Positions 1 to 8,408 of a stretch of DNA of 13,062 bases are shown here, piece after piece. Positions within the stretch are counted from its first letter, which is position 1. The number at the start of each line of letters is the position of its first letter. The stretch spans positions 31,713 through 44,774 of the forward strand of contig FR901026.1 in assembly GCA_000437555.1 (NCBI GenBank), in the 5' to 3' direction. The DNA comes from Acidaminococcus sp. CAG:917. GTDB lineage: Bacteria > Bacillota > Clostridia > Christensenellales > CAG-917. The translations under genes were made by a program, and so were the position numbers. Under the pieces are notes generated by a model. That model was not told the DNA's origin, ran no database searches, and was given only the letters and a program-made list of their open reading frames with translations.

Positions 1-834
1 ATACCCTCTGTTATGCCTGATATGACTTTTGAGGAGGCCATAGAGGTCACAAAGGTTCATTCCATAGCTTCCGTATTGGATAACTCGGTGGGAATAGTTA
101 CCACCCGTCCTTTCAGAAGTCCGCACCACACGGTTACGGTGCCCGCGCTCATCGGAGGAGGGGCAAAGTCAAGACCGGGAGAGGTGAGCCTTGCAAACCT
201 CGGCGTTCTGTTTTTGGACGAGATGCCGGAATATTCAAAAAACGCATTGGAGAGCCTGCGCCAACCGCTCGAGGACAGAAAGATTTCCGTGTCGAGAGTG
301 CAGAAGGCGGTTACGTATCCTGCCAACTTTATGTTGGTGGCGTCAATGAATCCGTGTCCGTGCGGAAATTACGGCTCCAAGACGGCGCAATGCCGTTGCA
401 CGCCTATGCAGATTCACAATTATCTCTCAAGGCTGTCCGCTCCGCTTTTAGACAGGATTGACCTGCAAATTGAAGTGGACGGCGTATCATACGACGAATT
501 CAGAGATAAACGGGAAGCGGAAAGCTCCGCTGTAATCAAAGAGAGAATAAATTATGCAAGGCAAATTCAAAGAAACCGTTTTGTCGGCGAAGGCATTCTG
601 ACTAACGCCGAGATGAGTGAAAGACATTTGAAAAAATACTGCGCCATTGACCAAAAGTGCGAACAGCTTTTAAAGATGGCGTTTGAAAGATTAAATCTCA
701 GCGCGAGGGGAACGTCGAGAATTTTAAAAGTGGCAAGGACTATTGCCGACCTTGACGGCAGTGAAAACATCACGACGTCTCACCTTGCCGAAGCAATACA
801 ATACAGACAGCTGGACAGAAGATACAATGTTTGA
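1..834 (+). CDS. comM: ComM/YifB-family Mg-chelatase-like AAA+ ATPase, C-terminal part (5' end outside window)
   Basis: The frame is open from base 1, so this is the 3' part of a longer gene: about 277 residues of a family that is usually near 500. The Walker A loop and the N-terminal Lon-S5-like domain lie upstream of the window. Visible family marks are the RPFRSPHHT segment, the GEVSLANLGVLFLDE Walker B block, the sensor-like MNPCPCGNYG segment with clustered cysteines, and the C-terminal Mg-chelatase helical domain with LNLSARGTSRILKVARTIADL. In competent bacteria such as Haemophilus and Vibrio, ComM is a hexameric helicase that extends branch migration during transformation. That role is inferred here from the family and from the next gene, dprA. 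The Met codons near the left edge are internal. The stop at 832-834 overlaps the dprA start. Confidence 0.93.
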   Translation: MPSVMPDMTFEEAIEVTKVHSIASVLDNSVGIVTTRPFRSPHHTVTVPALIGGGAKSRPGEVSLANLGVLFLDEMPEYSKNALESLRQPLEDRKISVSRVQKAVTYPANFMLVASMNPCPCGNYGSKTAQCRCTPMQIHNYLSRLSAPLLDRIDLQIEVDGVSYDEFRDKREAESSAVIKERINYARQIQRNRFVGEGILTNAEMSERHLKKYCAIDQKCEQLLKMAFERLNLSARGTSRILKVARTIADLDGSENITTSHLAEAIQYRQLDRRYNV

Positions 835-1891
835 TTATTCAAAAAGCACGCTGGCACTTCTTGCTTTATCATACGCTGAAGGCACTGCGGAGCAAAAGAA
901 AGACATTTTAAACAAAATTTCACCCGAGGACATTTTCGATTTGAAATTTCGGGATATTTTTAATAATGATTTAACGGAATCGATTAAAAATACCGTAAAG
1001 GGAATAAGTTATATTCTCTCGGAGCTTAATTCGGCAAATGTTCGATTATTGTCTATTTACGACGAAGAATATCCAAACTCTTTAAAAAACATTGACAATC
1101 CGCCGAATCTTTTATATCTTAGAGGCAACGCCGATTTGCTCGCAACGAAAATGATAGCGGTTGTCGGCACACGCCGTCCCACACGTTACGGCGTAAAAGT
1201 GACGGAAGATTTTACGAAAGCGTTTGCGCAAAATTCGCTCACCGTCGTGTCGGGATTCGCAAGAGGGCTGGATTCCGTATCGCACAGGGTATGCGTTTCG
1301 CTTTCAAAGCCCACCGTTGCCGTGTTTGCCTGCGGATTGGACGTTTGCTATCCTGCGGAAAACAAGTCGCTCTATTTAGAGATATTAAACTCGGGCGGAT
1401 TGCTTGTCAGCGAATACAAGATAGGCGTAAAGCCGCTTCAATTTCACTTTCCCGAAAGAAACCGCATAATAACGGGACTATCGGGCGGAGTGTTTTTAGC
1501 GGAAGCGTCGCTCAAGAGCGGAAGTCTTATATCGGCAAGGCTTGCCGTCGAACAGGGTAAAGAACTGTTTGTAGTGCCCGGCAACATAAACAGCGAGGCA
1601 AGCGAAGGCACCAACGCTTTAATAAAAGAAATGCAGGGTGCGGTTGTGACAAGCCCCGATGACGTATTGGAAAGAATGGGTATATCGGCAGCCGAAACGC
1701 AAAAAGACACCGTTCAGCTAAGTGTTACGGCACAGCTTGTCGTCAACGCTCTTTACGAGGGCGAACTGCATTTCGAGGAAATTTTAGAGGCAGTAAAGGT
1801 AAGTGCGTCCGAACTGTCCGCCGTAATGACGGAACTTGAAATTATGGGCGTCGTGCAAAAATTAAACGGAAATTATTATGCTTTGGCATAG
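827..1891 (+). CDS. dprA: DNA processing protein DprA (Smf), ssDNA-binding RecA loader
   Basis: A 354-residue protein of the DprA/Smf family, which binds incoming single-stranded DNA in the cytoplasm and loads RecA during transformation. The Rossmann-like core shows GTRRPTRYG from residue 114, SGFARGLDSVSHR, FACGLDVCYP, then FPERNRIITGLS from residue 208 and KSGSLISARLAVEQG. These are the classic signature blocks. The last 60 or so residues form the winged-helix DprA C-terminal domain. A start at 743 is possible by reading frame, but it would lie deep inside comM and add 28 residues without family character. The ATG at 827 begins MFDYSKSTLALL and overlaps the comM stop by 8 bases, which suggests translational coupling. 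No strong ribosome binding site precedes it. Confidence 0.93.
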   Translation: MFDYSKSTLALLALSYAEGTAEQKKDILNKISPEDIFDLKFRDIFNNDLTESIKNTVKGISYILSELNSANVRLLSIYDEEYPNSLKNIDNPPNLLYLRGNADLLATKMIAVVGTRRPTRYGVKVTEDFTKAFAQNSLTVVSGFARGLDSVSHRVCVSLSKPTVAVFACGLDVCYPAENKSLYLEILNSGGLLVSEYKIGVKPLQFHFPERNRIITGLSGGVFLAEASLKSGSLISARLAVEQGKELFVVPGNINSEASEGTNALIKEMQGAVVTSPDDVLERMGISAAETQKDTVQLSVTAQLVVNALYEGELHFEEILEAVKVSASELSAVMTELEIMGVVQKLNGNYYALA

Positions 1892-1899
1892 GGAGTAAT

Positions 1900-4008
1900 A
1901 TGAAAAAACTTATAATAGTAGAGTCGCCGTCTAAGGCGAAAACCATTCAAAAATATCTCGGCGGCGATATTGCGGTTATGGCATCAAAAGGTCACGTTTG
2001 CGACCTGCCGGCAAAGACGCTTGCAATTGACGTCAAAAACCATTTCGAGCCTCAATACGTCATTTCCCCCGATAAAGAAGAACTTATAAAAAAACTTTCC
2101 GCCGCCGTGAAAAAATACGACGAAGTTTATCTCGCCACCGACCCTGACCGTGAGGGTGAAGCGATAAGCTGGCATTTGAAAAATACGCTTGGGATAACCA
2201 GTGAAAAGCCGAGAATAGAATTTCACGAAATTTCAAAAAAGGCGGTAAACAAGGCGCTCGAAGAGCCGAGAGAAATAAACATGAACCTTGTCGATTCTCA
2301 ACAGGCAAGACGCGTTCTTGACCGTCTTGTAGGTTATAAAATTTCTCCCGTGCTTTCAAGAAAGTTAAAGAGCGGACTTTCGGCGGGCAGAGTGCAGTCT
2401 GCCGCTCTCAAGATGATTGTTGACCGTGAAAGGGAGATAAGAGCTTTCGTTCCCGAGGAATATTGGAACATCTTTGCGCTTCTTTCCAAAGAAGGACACA
2501 AGACTGTGTTTAAAGCGGCGTTCAACGACATAGACGGCAAGAAGACAAAGGTCACAAACGGCGACGACGCCAACGCTATACTTGCTCAAATCAAAAGTGC
2601 GGATTATACGATAGACAGCGTTAAAAAGGGCGTGTCCAAAAGTCATCCCGCACCGCCTTTCACAACTTCCACTCTTCAGCAGGAAGCAAGCCACAAGCTC
2701 AATATGACGGCGGATAAATCGCTCAGAGTGGCTCAGCAGTTATACGAAGGCATCGAGATAGCGGGCGAGGGGCAAACAGCTCTCGTTACCTATATCAGAA
2801 CGGACTCGGTGAGGGTTTCTCCCGATTTTGCCGCACTGACGCTTGATTATATCAGAGGTGTTTACGGCAACGATTATGCTCCCGAAAAGCAGAATTTTTA
2901 TAAGACGAGCGATAAAGCGCAGGACGCTCACGAGGCAATAAGACCAATATCTTTAGAGAGAACGCCGTCGTCGCTTGAAGGTAAAATAGAGCGCGACCAA
3001 TACAGGCTTTATAAACTCATCTACGAAAGATATTTAGCCTCTCAGATGACGGACGCTACCTACAACACAATGAACGTGCATATCATCGGAGCCGCGGACA
3101 AAAACTACGGCTTTGTCTTAAAGGGCAAAAGCGTGTTGTTTAAAGGTTATACCGCTGTTTACGAAGTGACGCAGGAAAAAGATGAGGACGACAATCAGCT
3201 TTCCATTCTTCCCGATATGACGGAGGGCGAAAAACTCGTGCTCAAAGATACTCTTTCCGAGCAAAAATTCACCAAACCGCCCGCGAGATACAGCGATGCA
3301 ACGCTCGTCAAGGCGATGGAAGAAAACGGCATAGGCAGACCGAGCACTTACGCTTCCATAATTTCCGTTATCGCCAAGCGAAATTATACACAAAAAGAGG
3401 GTAAAGCCATTATGCCCACAAAACTCGGCGAAACGGTTTGCGAATATATGGAAAAATATTTTTCAGATATAATGAACCTCACGTTCACGGCGAGAATGGA
3501 GGGCGCTCTCGATAAGATAGCGGACGGCGAAGGCAAGTGGCAGGACCTTATCGAGGCTTATTATCCCACTCTCATCAAGCACGTCGAATATGCCACCAAA
3601 AACGGGGAAAGGGCAAAGGTACCCGACGAGGTGACGGACGTTATATGTGAAAAGTGCGGCGCTCACATGGTGATAAAGGACGGCCGTTACGGAAAGTTTT
3701 TAGCGTGCCCCAATTATCCCAATTGTAAAAACGTCAAAAAATTCGTGCAGAGCGTGGCAAAATGCCCCAAGTGCGGAGGCGATATAGTTAAAAAATATTC
3801 CAAAAAGGGAAAACTCTTTTACGGATGCTCAAATTATCCCAACTGCGACTTTATGTCGTGGGATATTCCCGCTCCGCATTTTTGTCCCGACTGCGGCTCG
3901 ACAATGAAGATTGTTAAAAAGGACAATACGACAAAATACGTATGCACTTCTAAAGAGTGCTCTAAAACGGAGATTGTATCAAGCGATGCAAACACCCCCA
4001 ACAGTTAA
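1900..4008 (+). CDS. topA: DNA topoisomerase I (type IA)
   Basis: A 702-residue type IA topoisomerase that relaxes negative supercoils by single-strand passage. The N-terminal Toprim domain has IIVESPSKAKTI with Glu8 and the metal-binding ATDPDREGE with Asp81 and Asp83. The active-site tyrosine is Tyr298 in YIRTDSVRVS. A further core motif is GIGRPSTYASII. The C-terminus carries three C4 zinc fingers of the topoisomerase type, starting at Cys583 (CEKCG), Cys622 (CPKCG) and Cys662 (CPDCG); the first two end in a CPNYPNC or CSNYPNC pattern. A GGGAG ribosome binding site at 1891-1895 touches the dprA stop and sits 4 bases before the ATG. The 3' end overlaps trmFO by 23 bases. Confidence 0.98.
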   Translation: MKKLIIVESPSKAKTIQKYLGGDIAVMASKGHVCDLPAKTLAIDVKNHFEPQYVISPDKEELIKKLSAAVKKYDEVYLATDPDREGEAISWHLKNTLGITSEKPRIEFHEISKKAVNKALEEPREINMNLVDSQQARRVLDRLVGYKISPVLSRKLKSGLSAGRVQSAALKMIVDREREIRAFVPEEYWNIFALLSKEGHKTVFKAAFNDIDGKKTKVTNGDDANAILAQIKSADYTIDSVKKGVSKSHPAPPFTTSTLQQEASHKLNMTADKSLRVAQQLYEGIEIAGEGQTALVTYIRTDSVRVSPDFAALTLDYIRGVYGNDYAPEKQNFYKTSDKAQDAHEAIRPISLERTPSSLEGKIERDQYRLYKLIYERYLASQMTDATYNTMNVHIIGAADKNYGFVLKGKSVLFKGYTAVYEVTQEKDEDDNQLSILPDMTEGEKLVLKDTLSEQKFTKPPARYSDATLVKAMEENGIGRPSTYASIISVIAKRNYTQKEGKAIMPTKLGETVCEYMEKYFSDIMNLTFTARMEGALDKIADGEGKWQDLIEAYYPTLIKHVEYATKNGERAKVPDEVTDVICEKCGAHMVIKDGRYGKFLACPNYPNCKNVKKFVQSVAKCPKCGGDIVKKYSKKGKLFYGCSNYPNCDFMSWDIPAPHFCPDCGSTMKIVKKDNTTKYVCTSKECSKTEIVSSDANTPNS

Positions 4009-5281
4009 AATAATAGGCGGCGGGCTGGCGGGCTCTGAGGCGGCTTATCAGCTTTTAAAAAGAGGATATGCCGTGGAAATGTATGAAATGCGCCCGAGCG
4101 TTCAAACGGGAGCGCACAAAACTTCGTCGCTTGCAGAGCTTGTCTGTTCAAATTCGCTTAAATCTGCCGACCCCGAAACGGCTTCGGGTTTGCTAAAAGA
4201 CGAACTTAAACAAATGGACTGTCTCTTGCTCGATTTAGCATATAAGGCTAAAGTGGAAGCGGGCGGCGCGCTTGCCGTGGACAGGCAGCTGTTTTCTCGC
4301 CTTATTGAGGACAAACTTTTTTCTTATAAAAACTTCAAACTTATAAGGCAGGAAGTCAAGGCTTTGCCCGACGCTCCGACGATAATATGCTCGGGTCCTT
4401 TAACGTCGGAAAGTCTCGGGGAAGCAATTAAAGAAAGATTCGGCGGCGGATTCTTCTTCTTTGACGCAATAGCTCCCATTGTTTCCGGGATAGATATGAA
4501 TTATGCCTTTTGGGGCGGACGCTACGGAAAGGGAGACGACTATTTAAATCTCTTTATGGATAAAGAGGAATATTTGAATTTTTACAAAAATCTTATTTCC
4601 GCCGAAACGGTAAAGCTGAAAGATTTTGAGGGTAAAGAGGTTTTCGAAGGTTGTATGCCCATCGAGGTTATGGCAAAGAGAGGCGAGGACGCGATAAGAT
4701 TCGGACCGCTAAAACCTGTCGGACTTTCTCATCCCGAAACGGGAAAAAAATATTATGCGGTCGTGCAGCTTAGAAAGGAAAATTTAAAAGGCGACTGTTT
4801 CAATATGGTGGGATTTCAAACAAATCTCACTTTCAAAGAGCAAAAGAGAGTGTTTTCATTGATACCGGCCTTGCATGACGCCGAGTTTTTAAGATACGGA
4901 GTTATGCACAAAAACACATATATCAATGCCCCGAAGATTTTAAATAAAGGCTTTCGGGTTAAAGGGGACAAGCCCGTATACATTGGCGGTCAGCTTTCGG
5001 GAGTGGAAGGATACGTCGAATCGATTATGAGCGGCCTTATAGCGGCGGTTAATCTGCACAGAGAGCTTGAGGGCAAAGAGGCGATTGCTCCTCCTTATAC
5101 GACGATAAGCGGTGCGCTGTGCGCTCATACGACGACGGCTACTTCAAACTATCAGCCGATGAACGCCAACTTCGGAATTTTGCCTCATATAGAGTGCAAA
5201 GACAAAAAAAACAGAAAAAAAGAGTATTACCAAAGGGCAATGTGTGATATAATGCCATTTGCGGAATGCTTGAATAAATAG
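3986..5281 (+). CDS. trmFO: Methylenetetrahydrofolate-tRNA-(uracil-5-)-methyltransferase TrmFO
   Basis: A 431-residue FAD/folate-dependent enzyme that makes 5-methyluridine at position 54 in the T-loop of tRNA, using methylene-THF as carbon donor. The N-terminal FAD-binding fingerprint is KIIGGGLAGSEAAYQL, followed by VEMYEMRP. Cys54 in ELVCSNSLKS and Cys223 in EGCMPIEVMAKRG match the two cysteines central to catalysis in the family. The conserved C-terminal block TSNYQPMNANFGILP is present. The frame is open further upstream to 3911, but the ATG at 3986 gives the standard N-terminus ahead of the FAD loop and a normal length. It lies inside topA, with a GGAG at 3969-3972 that is rather far away (13 bases), so coupling to topA translation is likely. 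Confidence 0.96.
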   Translation: MQTPPTVKIIGGGLAGSEAAYQLLKRGYAVEMYEMRPSVQTGAHKTSSLAELVCSNSLKSADPETASGLLKDELKQMDCLLLDLAYKAKVEAGGALAVDRQLFSRLIEDKLFSYKNFKLIRQEVKALPDAPTIICSGPLTSESLGEAIKERFGGGFFFFDAIAPIVSGIDMNYAFWGGRYGKGDDYLNLFMDKEEYLNFYKNLISAETVKLKDFEGKEVFEGCMPIEVMAKRGEDAIRFGPLKPVGLSHPETGKKYYAVVQLRKENLKGDCFNMVGFQTNLTFKEQKRVFSLIPALHDAEFLRYGVMHKNTYINAPKILNKGFRVKGDKPVYIGGQLSGVEGYVESIMSGLIAAVNLHRELEGKEAIAPPYTTISGALCAHTTTATSNYQPMNANFGILPHIECKDKKNRKKEYYQRAMCDIMPFAECLNK

Positions 5282-5290
5282 GAGAATTTT

Positions 5291-5824
5291 ATGGAATTTA
5301 AAGGAACTACCATTTGCGCCGTAAAACGCAACGGAGAAACGGCAATCGCAGGCGACGGACAGGTCACCTTGAGCGAAAGCGTCATCTTCAAGGGTAATGC
5401 GGTCAAAGTTAAAAGAATATACGACGACAAAGTCGTCATAGGATTTGCGGGCTCCGTAGCGGATGCATTCGCGCTTTCGGAAAAATTTGAGGAGATGCTG
5501 CAAAAATACAGCGGAAACCTTATGAGAAGTGCTGTCGAGCTTGCCGACCTTTGGAGAACGCAAAACGCCATGCGCCGCTTAGAGGCGATGATGATTGTAG
5601 CGGATAAAGATACGCTTTTGCTTGTCAGCGGCAACGGCGAGGTCATCGAACCCGAAAGCGGAATCTGCGCTATCGGCAGCGGCGGAAACTATGCCTTGGC
5701 GGCGGCGAGGGCACTTGTGCAGAACACCGACCTTGACTGCGTCGAAATTGCCAAAAAAGCACTTTTGATTGCAAGTGAGATTTGCGTTTACACAAACGAC
5801 CATATCACGGTCGAAAAGGTATGA
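5291..5824 (+). CDS. hslV: ATP-dependent protease proteolytic subunit HslV (ClpQ)
   Basis: A 177-residue N-terminal-nucleophile protease subunit that forms the double-hexamer core of the HslVU protease in the cytoplasm. The sequence begins MEFKGTTICAVKR. By alignment to E. coli HslV (TTIVSVRR) the mature protein should start at Thr6 after removal of a five-residue leader. The IAGDGQVTLS block, the GFAGSVADAFAL block and the ICAIGSGGNYALAAARAL block are typical. An AGGAG site at 5280-5284 overlaps the trmFO stop and sits 6 bases ahead of the ATG. hslU follows 8 bases later. The gene follows trmFO directly, without the xerC/codV gene found between them in Bacillus subtilis. Confidence 0.97.
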   Translation: MEFKGTTICAVKRNGETAIAGDGQVTLSESVIFKGNAVKVKRIYDDKVVIGFAGSVADAFALSEKFEEMLQKYSGNLMRSAVELADLWRTQNAMRRLEAMMIVADKDTLLLVSGNGEVIEPESGICAIGSGGNYALAAARALVQNTDLDCVEIAKKALLIASEICVYTNDHITVEKV

Positions 5825-5832
5825 GGTGATTT

Positions 5833-7143
5833 ATGAACGAATTGACTCCGAAAAAAATCGTCGAAGAATTAGACAGATATATAATAGGTCAGCATAAAGC
5901 TAAAGTGGCGGTGGCTATTGCGCTCAGAAACAGATATCGCCGCAGCAAACTCAGCGAGGAGATGAGAGAGGAAATCACGCCCAAAAACATAGTTATGAAA
6001 GGACCTACGGGCGTGGGTAAAACGGAAATAGCCAGGCGTCTTGCCAAAATCGTCAAAGCTCCTTTTGTCAAGGTCGAGGCGACAAAGTTTACCGAAGTAG
6101 GCTATGTAGGACGTGACGTAGAGTCGATAATAAGAGACCTTGTAGAAGTTTCGATAAGACTTGTAAAAGACGAAAAGGTAAAAGAGGTTATGCCCCGCGC
6201 GATAGAGATTGCCGAAAATAAGATTTTGCAGGTTATTTTTCCGATTATAAAAAAGGATACCGCCGACGGCAAGAGCGATGCGGAACTTAAAGAAGAAATT
6301 CTCTCCGAACTCAGAAAGGGCAATCTTGACAATATGACGGTTGAAGTTGAAATGGCAATACAGCCAAAACCCATTCAGGTTGCGCCCGGTCAGGAAGGTA
6401 TCAACATAGGCGATATCTTCGGAGGAATACTTCCTCAGCAGAAAAAGAAAAGACGCCTTACCGTAAAAAGGGCGATGGAGATAATTAAAAACAACGAAGC
6501 GGAAAAGATGCTTGACAGCGACAGCATAAACGTCGAGGCTCTTCAAAGAGCGGAACAGGACGGCGTTGTGTTTATCGACGAGATAGACAAAGTGGCAGGC
6601 AGAAGCGGCGGTCAAGGTCCCGACGTTTCCAGAGAGGGCGTGCAAAGGGATATTCTTCCCATTGTCGAAGGTTGCACCGTTCAGACGAAATACGGCTCGC
6701 TGAAGACGGACTTTATCCTTTTCATAGCGGCAGGAGCTTTTCACGTTTCCAAAGTGTCCGACCTCATTCCCGAGCTTCAGGGACGTTTCCCCATTAAGGT
6801 GGAACTCGACAACCTTACCGAGGACGATTTCGTCAAAATTCTGACGGAACCGGACAACGCCGTATTAAAGCAATACAAAGAGCTTTTAAAGGTGGACGGA
6901 GTGGAACTTAATTTCAGCAAAGACGCCATAAAGGAAATTGCCAAAGCCGCTTATATGCAAAACGAAACGAGCGAAAACCTCGGTGCAAGAAGACTTCACG
7001 CCGTGCTTGAAGATTTGCTTTCGGATATTTTATATGAAGCGGACGACAGCGTGACAACAAAAATCGATATAGACAAGAAATTTGTAGAGGAGCACCTTTC
7101 CAAAGCGTTAAAGGGCGCAAACCTCAAAAAATTTATTTTGTAG
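5833..7143 (+). CDS. hslU: ATP-dependent protease ATPase subunit HslU (ClpY)
   Basis: A 436-residue AAA+ unfoldase that feeds substrates to HslV. Walker A is GPTGVGKT at residues 57-64, the substrate-gripping pore loop is GYVGRD shortly after, and Walker B is VVFIDEIDK with Asp249 and Glu250. The inserted I domain lies between about residues 105 and 230. The C-terminal tail ends KKFIL, the kind of tail that docks into HslV pockets. The C-terminal helical domain contains the sensor 2 segment ENLGARRLHAVLEDLL. A strong GAGGTGAT ribosome binding site at 5823-5830 overlaps the hslV stop, which implies high, balanced translation with hslV. The next gene is hisS rather than codY. Confidence 0.98.
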   Translation: MNELTPKKIVEELDRYIIGQHKAKVAVAIALRNRYRRSKLSEEMREEITPKNIVMKGPTGVGKTEIARRLAKIVKAPFVKVEATKFTEVGYVGRDVESIIRDLVEVSIRLVKDEKVKEVMPRAIEIAENKILQVIFPIIKKDTADGKSDAELKEEILSELRKGNLDNMTVEVEMAIQPKPIQVAPGQEGINIGDIFGGILPQQKKKRRLTVKRAMEIIKNNEAEKMLDSDSINVEALQRAEQDGVVFIDEIDKVAGRSGGQGPDVSREGVQRDILPIVEGCTVQTKYGSLKTDFILFIAAGAFHVSKVSDLIPELQGRFPIKVELDNLTEDDFVKILTEPDNAVLKQYKELLKVDGVELNFSKDAIKEIAKAAYMQNETSENLGARRLHAVLEDLLSDILYEADDSVTTKIDIDKKFVEEHLSKALKGANLKKFIL

Positions 7144-7150
7144 GAGAAAT

Positions 7151-8408
7151 ATGTTTACTATACCAAAGGGCACAAAGGATATGCTTCCCGAAGAGGCTTT
7201 TAAGTGGCATTACGTCGAAAACACGGCAAGGAACGTTGCCGCTCAGTTCGGCTTTAAAGAAATAAGAACGCCCGTTTTCGAGCATACAGAGCTATTCCTC
7301 AGAGGAGTGGGCGAAACAACCGACATTGTCACAAAAGAAATGTATACCTTCGAGGATAAGGGCGGCCGCTCCGTTACGCTCAAACCGGAAGGCACGGCAG
7401 GCGTGGCGAGGGCATACGTTTCATCTGTTCAGGGCAGCGGTATTCTTCCTTATAAAATGTATTATCTTACCCCCGTTTTCCGTTATGAAAGACCGCAGGC
7501 GGGAAGACTGAGAGAGCATCACCAATTCGGCGTTGAACTATACGGAGCCGCATCGGCTATTATACGGAGCCGCATCGGCTATGGCGGACGTCGAGGTCAT
7601 ATCTCTCGCCAAAAGATTTTTCGATACGATAGGGCTTGAAAAGCTCACCTTAAATATAAACAGCATAGGCTGCCCTAAGTGCAGAAAGGTATATAACGAG
7701 GCTTTAAAGCAATATCTTTTCGAGCACCTCAAGGATATGTGCCCGACGTGCAACAGCCGTTTTGAAAAAAATCCGCTCAGAATTTTAGATTGCAAAGAGG
7801 AAAAATGCAAAACGGTCACGGCAAAGGCTCCCGTCGTTCTCGATTATCTTTGCGACGAGTGCAAAGAGCATTTTGAAAAACTCAAAAGAGGATTGGACGA
7901 AGTCGGCATAAAATACGTTGTCAATCCGAAAATAGTAAGAGGTCTTGACTATTACACCAAAACGGTATTTGAATTCGTATCCGATGCGATAGGCGCACAA
8001 GGCACCGTATGCGGCGGAGGCAGATACGATTCTTTAGTGGAGGAAGTAGGAGGAAAGCCCACGCCCGCCGTCGGATTCGGTATGGGACTCGAAAGACTCT
8101 TGATTGTGCTTGAAAGCGAAAATCTTTTAGAGCGCGCTCCCAAAGAGGCAGTCGACTATTATATCGGCTCCATGGGAGAGAAAGAGGCGGACTATGCCTT
8201 AAAACTTGCCGCTTCACTTAGAGCTAAAGGTAAATCGGTCGAAACGGATTTGGTGGGCAGAAGCGTCAAAGCGCAAATGAAATATGCCGATAAAATAGGC
8301 GCAAAATACGTCATTATAATAGGAGACGACGAAATCAAGTCAAAAATATTCAAGGTTAAGGATATGGCCTCTGGCGAGGAAAAGACAGTTTCGGCGGACG
8401 AGTTATGA
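7151..8408 (+). pseudogene. hisS: Histidyl-tRNA synthetase, frameshifted by a 22-bp tandem duplication
   Basis: The class II enzyme that charges tRNA-His, here split over two frames. The first frame (7151-7639) encodes the N-terminal catalytic part: motif 1 region EIRTPVFEHTELFLRGVG, the TLKPEGTAGVARAYV segment and motif 2 VFRYERPQAGRLREHHQFG. It then changes frame after residue 136 and stops at 7637-7639. The second frame, up to 8408, carries an insertion region with CxxC pairs as in clostridial HisRS, then RGLDYYTKTVFEF, motif 3 GFGMGLERL and the anticodon-binding domain. The break coincides with a perfect tandem duplication at 7539-7582. Dropping one copy gives a continuous 411-residue enzyme of normal length reading HQFGVELYGAASAMADVEVI. 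An AGGAGA site overlaps the hslU stop. Since hisS is normally essential, an assembly artefact, a recent mutation or a second copy elsewhere are all possible. Confidence 0.93.
7539..7582 (+). repeat. Perfect 22-bp direct tandem duplication inside hisS
   Basis: Bases 7539-7560 and 7561-7582 are identical and adjacent. Each unit starts TATACGGAGC and ends CATCGGCTAT. Because 22 is not a multiple of three, the second copy shifts the hisS frame. The reading frame after the second copy is exactly the one expected if only a single copy existed, so the duplication alone explains the break. Confidence 0.97.

Noticed and set aside
743..826. Longer N-terminus for DprA from 743
   Set aside because: It would overlap comM by 92 bases and adds residues without family character. 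The ATG at 827 fits the protein and the gene junction.
5144..5646. Two 139-residue minus-strand frames opposite the trmFO end and hslV
   Set aside because: They overlap each other and two well-supported genes, and have no plausible domain content.
5869..6744. A 291-residue minus-strand reading frame inside hslU
   Set aside because: It lies wholly opposite hslU, which has all motifs of its family. The translation has no family-like pattern, so it is a shadow frame.
7533..7580. Independent start (TTG at 7533) for a separate C-terminal HisRS gene
   Set aside because: The start lies in the duplicated repeat and has no ribosome binding site. The frame is explained by the duplication, not by a split gene.
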